Positions 62,231 to 64,000 of a DNA stretch of 64,000 nucleotides are shown here, piece by piece. A program made the translations under genes and the position numbers. Position 1 is the first letter of the stretch; each line of letters opens with the position of its first letter. The notes below the pieces were generated by a model. It was not told the DNA's origin. It made no database searches and was given only the letters and a program-made list of their open reading frames with translations. Source of the DNA: Phycisphaerales bacterium UBA5793 (GTDB taxonomy: Bacteria; Planctomycetota; Phycisphaerae; Phycisphaerales; UBA5793); contig DIDT01000073.1 of assembly GCA_002418285.1 (NCBI GenBank), positions 1 to 64,000 of the forward strand, read 5' to 3'.

Positions 62231-64000
62231 TTGGAAAGCGCGTTAGCTGCACAGCAGGCAGAACAGACAGATTCGATGGTGCCGATGTTCCATCGCATCC
62301 GCTCGATAGAGATCGTCGGCGGTTACCTCGGCGGCGAAAGGCTGGAACTCGCGGATGGGCTCAATTGTCTGATCGGAGCCAGGGGAACGGGCAAAACGAC
62401 AGTCATCGAGTTTGTCCGCTTCGCCCTGGACGCGCTGCCGGAGCCGCAGGCCGATCCCGCTGATCGCAAACGCATTGATTCACTCATCCAGCAAAACCTC
62501 AACGGCGGTCGCGTCGAACTCGAGATCGAGACCAAAGACGGACTCACCTACCGAATCAGTCGGGCGGTAGGAGAGGCGCCCCTCGTCCTCGCTGCCGACG
62601 GTTCGCCGACCGACATCCAGCTTCGGGCTGGCGGCCTCTTCAAGGCCGACGTGTACAGCCAGAACGAAGTGGAGCGCATTGCCGACCGGTCGCTTTCTCA
62701 GTTGGAACTGATTGATGATTTCGCGCCGGAAGCGATCCGCCAGGTTTCCGTGGACATTGCACAAGTGGAACAGACGCTCGCGGCGAACGCAGGTTCCATC
62801 CACCCCATCCGCCACCAGATCGAGATGCTCACCGGGGAATTGGGCTCCCTGCCTGAGGTCGGTGAAAAGCTCAAAGGTTACGCACAGAGCGCCGGGGGTG
62901 CTGAAGAGCCGGTGAACAAGGCGCACGCACTCAAGGCGCTTCGCGACCGTGAAACGCGAGCAATGGAGGGGACGGCGGAGGCGCTGGCCGAATACCGCAG
63001 TCAGATCGAGAGCGTGGCCGGTCGTTTGGTCTCGCGAACGAGGGCACTTTTTTCGAACGACCTGATCACGGGCCCCAACGGCAAGCACGTTGAGCGCGTC
63101 CGGCAGGAGGTTGGAGCCGCCGGCGCCGAGATCGACACTCTGCTTCACGAAGCTGTGCGCCGCCTCGACCGCGCGAGCCAAGTTGTCGAGGAGAATGGCC
63201 GTGATCTCACTGCGACACACAATCGACAGGAGATCGAATTCCGCAAGGTGATCGAGCAACACCAGGCGGCGCAGACTCAGGCGGCCGAACGCACGAAGTT
63301 GGAGCGACTCCGTAATGCTTTGCAAGCCAAGCAGCGTCAACGAGATGAACTCAAGGATCGACTTGCAGGCCTAATCATCGAACGGGAAGCACTGACGCGC
63401 CGGCTCTCGGATCTCCGCGATCGACGTTTTCAGACTCGGCAGTCGATCGTCGGTCGGATCAATGAGGCGTTGGCGCCATCGATTCGGGTCAGCATCCTCC
63501 AGTCGGGCAATCCGCAACCGTACCTTGATCGCCTGGTGGAGATTCTGCGCGGCGCCAGACTCAGGCACAACGTCGTGGCCCAAAGGCTGGTGAACGCGTT
63601 CTGGCCTGCGGATCTCGTTGCATTGATCCAGACTCGGGATAGCCAGCGACTGATCGATGAAGCCGAACTCAATGCGGAGCAGGCGGAACGGGTGATTTCG
63701 GCGTTGATCGATTCGCCGGCGCTTCTCCAGCTGGGGGCTGTGGAACTCGTCGATCAGCCCCGTGTGGAACTCAGGGATGGCGATTCCTACAAGGACTCTG
63801 CCGCTTTGTCCACAGGCCAGAAGTGCACCACCATCCTGCCCATCCTGCTTCTCGACAGCGATAATCCGCTTCTCGTCGATCAACCCGAGGACAATCTCGA
63901 CAACCGCTTCATCTACGAGTGCGTTGTGGAAAAGGTCCGCGACATCAAGCCCCGTCGTCAACTCGTTTTCGTCACACACAATCCGAACATCCCCGTACTC
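62231..64000 (+). CDS. SMC/TrlF-like ATPase (partial, runs off window)
   Basis: 590 residues visible from TTG 62231, chosen for GGAGGAGGG six bases upstream. Walker A is GARGTGKTT (49-57). Long coiled-coil arms span about 160-400 (e.g. LERLRNALQAKQRQRDELKD). ABC signature ALSTGQKCTTI near 525, Walker B LLVDQPEDNLDN near 547-558 and FVTHNPNIPVL at the edge. The C-terminal part resembles TrlF-type and other defence ATPases, but no PHP domain precedes it. Probably a DNA-sensing defence component; the rest is unseen. Confidence 0.82.
   Translation, partial: MESALAAQQAEQTDSMVPMFHRIRSIEIVGGYLGGERLELADGLNCLIGARGTGKTTVIEFVRFALDALPEPQADPADRKRIDSLIQQNLNGGRVELEIETKDGLTYRISRAVGEAPLVLAADGSPTDIQLRAGGLFKADVYSQNEVERIADRSLSQLELIDDFAPEAIRQVSVDIAQVEQTLAANAGSIHPIRHQIEMLTGELGSLPEVGEKLKGYAQSAGGAEEPVNKAHALKALRDRETRAMEGTAEALAEYRSQIESVAGRLVSRTRALFSNDLITGPNGKHVERVRQEVGAAGAEIDTLLHEAVRRLDRASQVVEENGRDLTATHNRQEIEFRKVIEQHQAAQTQAAERTKLERLRNALQAKQRQRDELKDRLAGLIIEREALTRRLSDLRDRRFQTRQSIVGRINEALAPSIRVSILQSGNPQPYLDRLVEILRGARLRHNVVAQRLVNAFWPADLVALIQTRDSQRLIDEAELNAEQAERVISALIDSPALLQLGAVELVDQPRVELRDGDSYKDSAALSTGQKCTTILPILLLDSDNPLLVDQPEDNLDNRFIYECVVEKVRDIKPRRQLVFVTHNPNIPVL

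Noticed and set aside
61959..62252. N-terminal extension of the DUF4365-APAZ protein
   Set aside because: The extension has random-like composition and overlaps the ribosome site and start of the divergent ATPase gene; the nuclease domain begins right after ATG 61958.

Overview
The window reads as a GC-rich bacterial chromosome, most likely a planctomycete of the Phycisphaerae type. This is an inference from the very large Rhs protein carrying a dockerin-like insert, the DUF1573 protein, the compact type II secretion operon and the overall gene style; no rRNA or species marker is present. Four blocks follow one another.

(1) 1 to about 34.95 kb is a siphovirus-like prophage beside the 3' end of a probable tRNA-Pro. 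A large serine recombinase, a small coupled protein and a sigma-like HTH protein read leftward. An early operon reads rightward: RecE-like nuclease, phage ATPase, DUF669, RusA, DUF4406-DUF6378 fusion, phosphoesterase, SF2 helicase, prim-pol/helicase. Next come a hairpin-rich origin-like region, a ParB-methyltransferase and an HNH protein. An opposed cluster of seven small accessory genes (13.6-16.6 kb) precedes the late genes: terminase, portal, protease-capsid fusion, connectors, tail tube, G/GT chaperones, tape measure and tail-tip proteins. I recognise no endolysin, and the right end is eroded.

(2) 34.95-36.26 kb holds remnants of IS256- and IS5-family elements. The IS5-type end touches the stop codon of a small four-helix membrane protein. 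That protein is translationally coupled to the 2495-residue secreted Rhs protein (36.3-43.7 kb), whose C-terminal module differs from the Rhs core and may be a toxin with the membrane protein as its immunity partner. A DUF1573 lipoprotein with a near-consensus promoter starts this leftward operon.

(3) 45.3-56.3 kb is a rightward type II secretion or pseudopilus operon: hypothetical exported protein, GspD, E, F, G, H, I, J, K, then C-, L- and M-like proteins and a TPR lipoprotein, mostly joined by 4-bp overlaps.

(4) 56.5-64.0 kb is a defence island: a XamI-type restriction endonuclease with its N6-adenine methyltransferase, a short prokaryotic Argonaute overlapping a DUF4365-APAZ nuclease (the SPARDA type of abortive defence), and a divergent SMC/TrlF-like ATPase that runs off the window. 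The short-Argonaute pair is the most striking system present.
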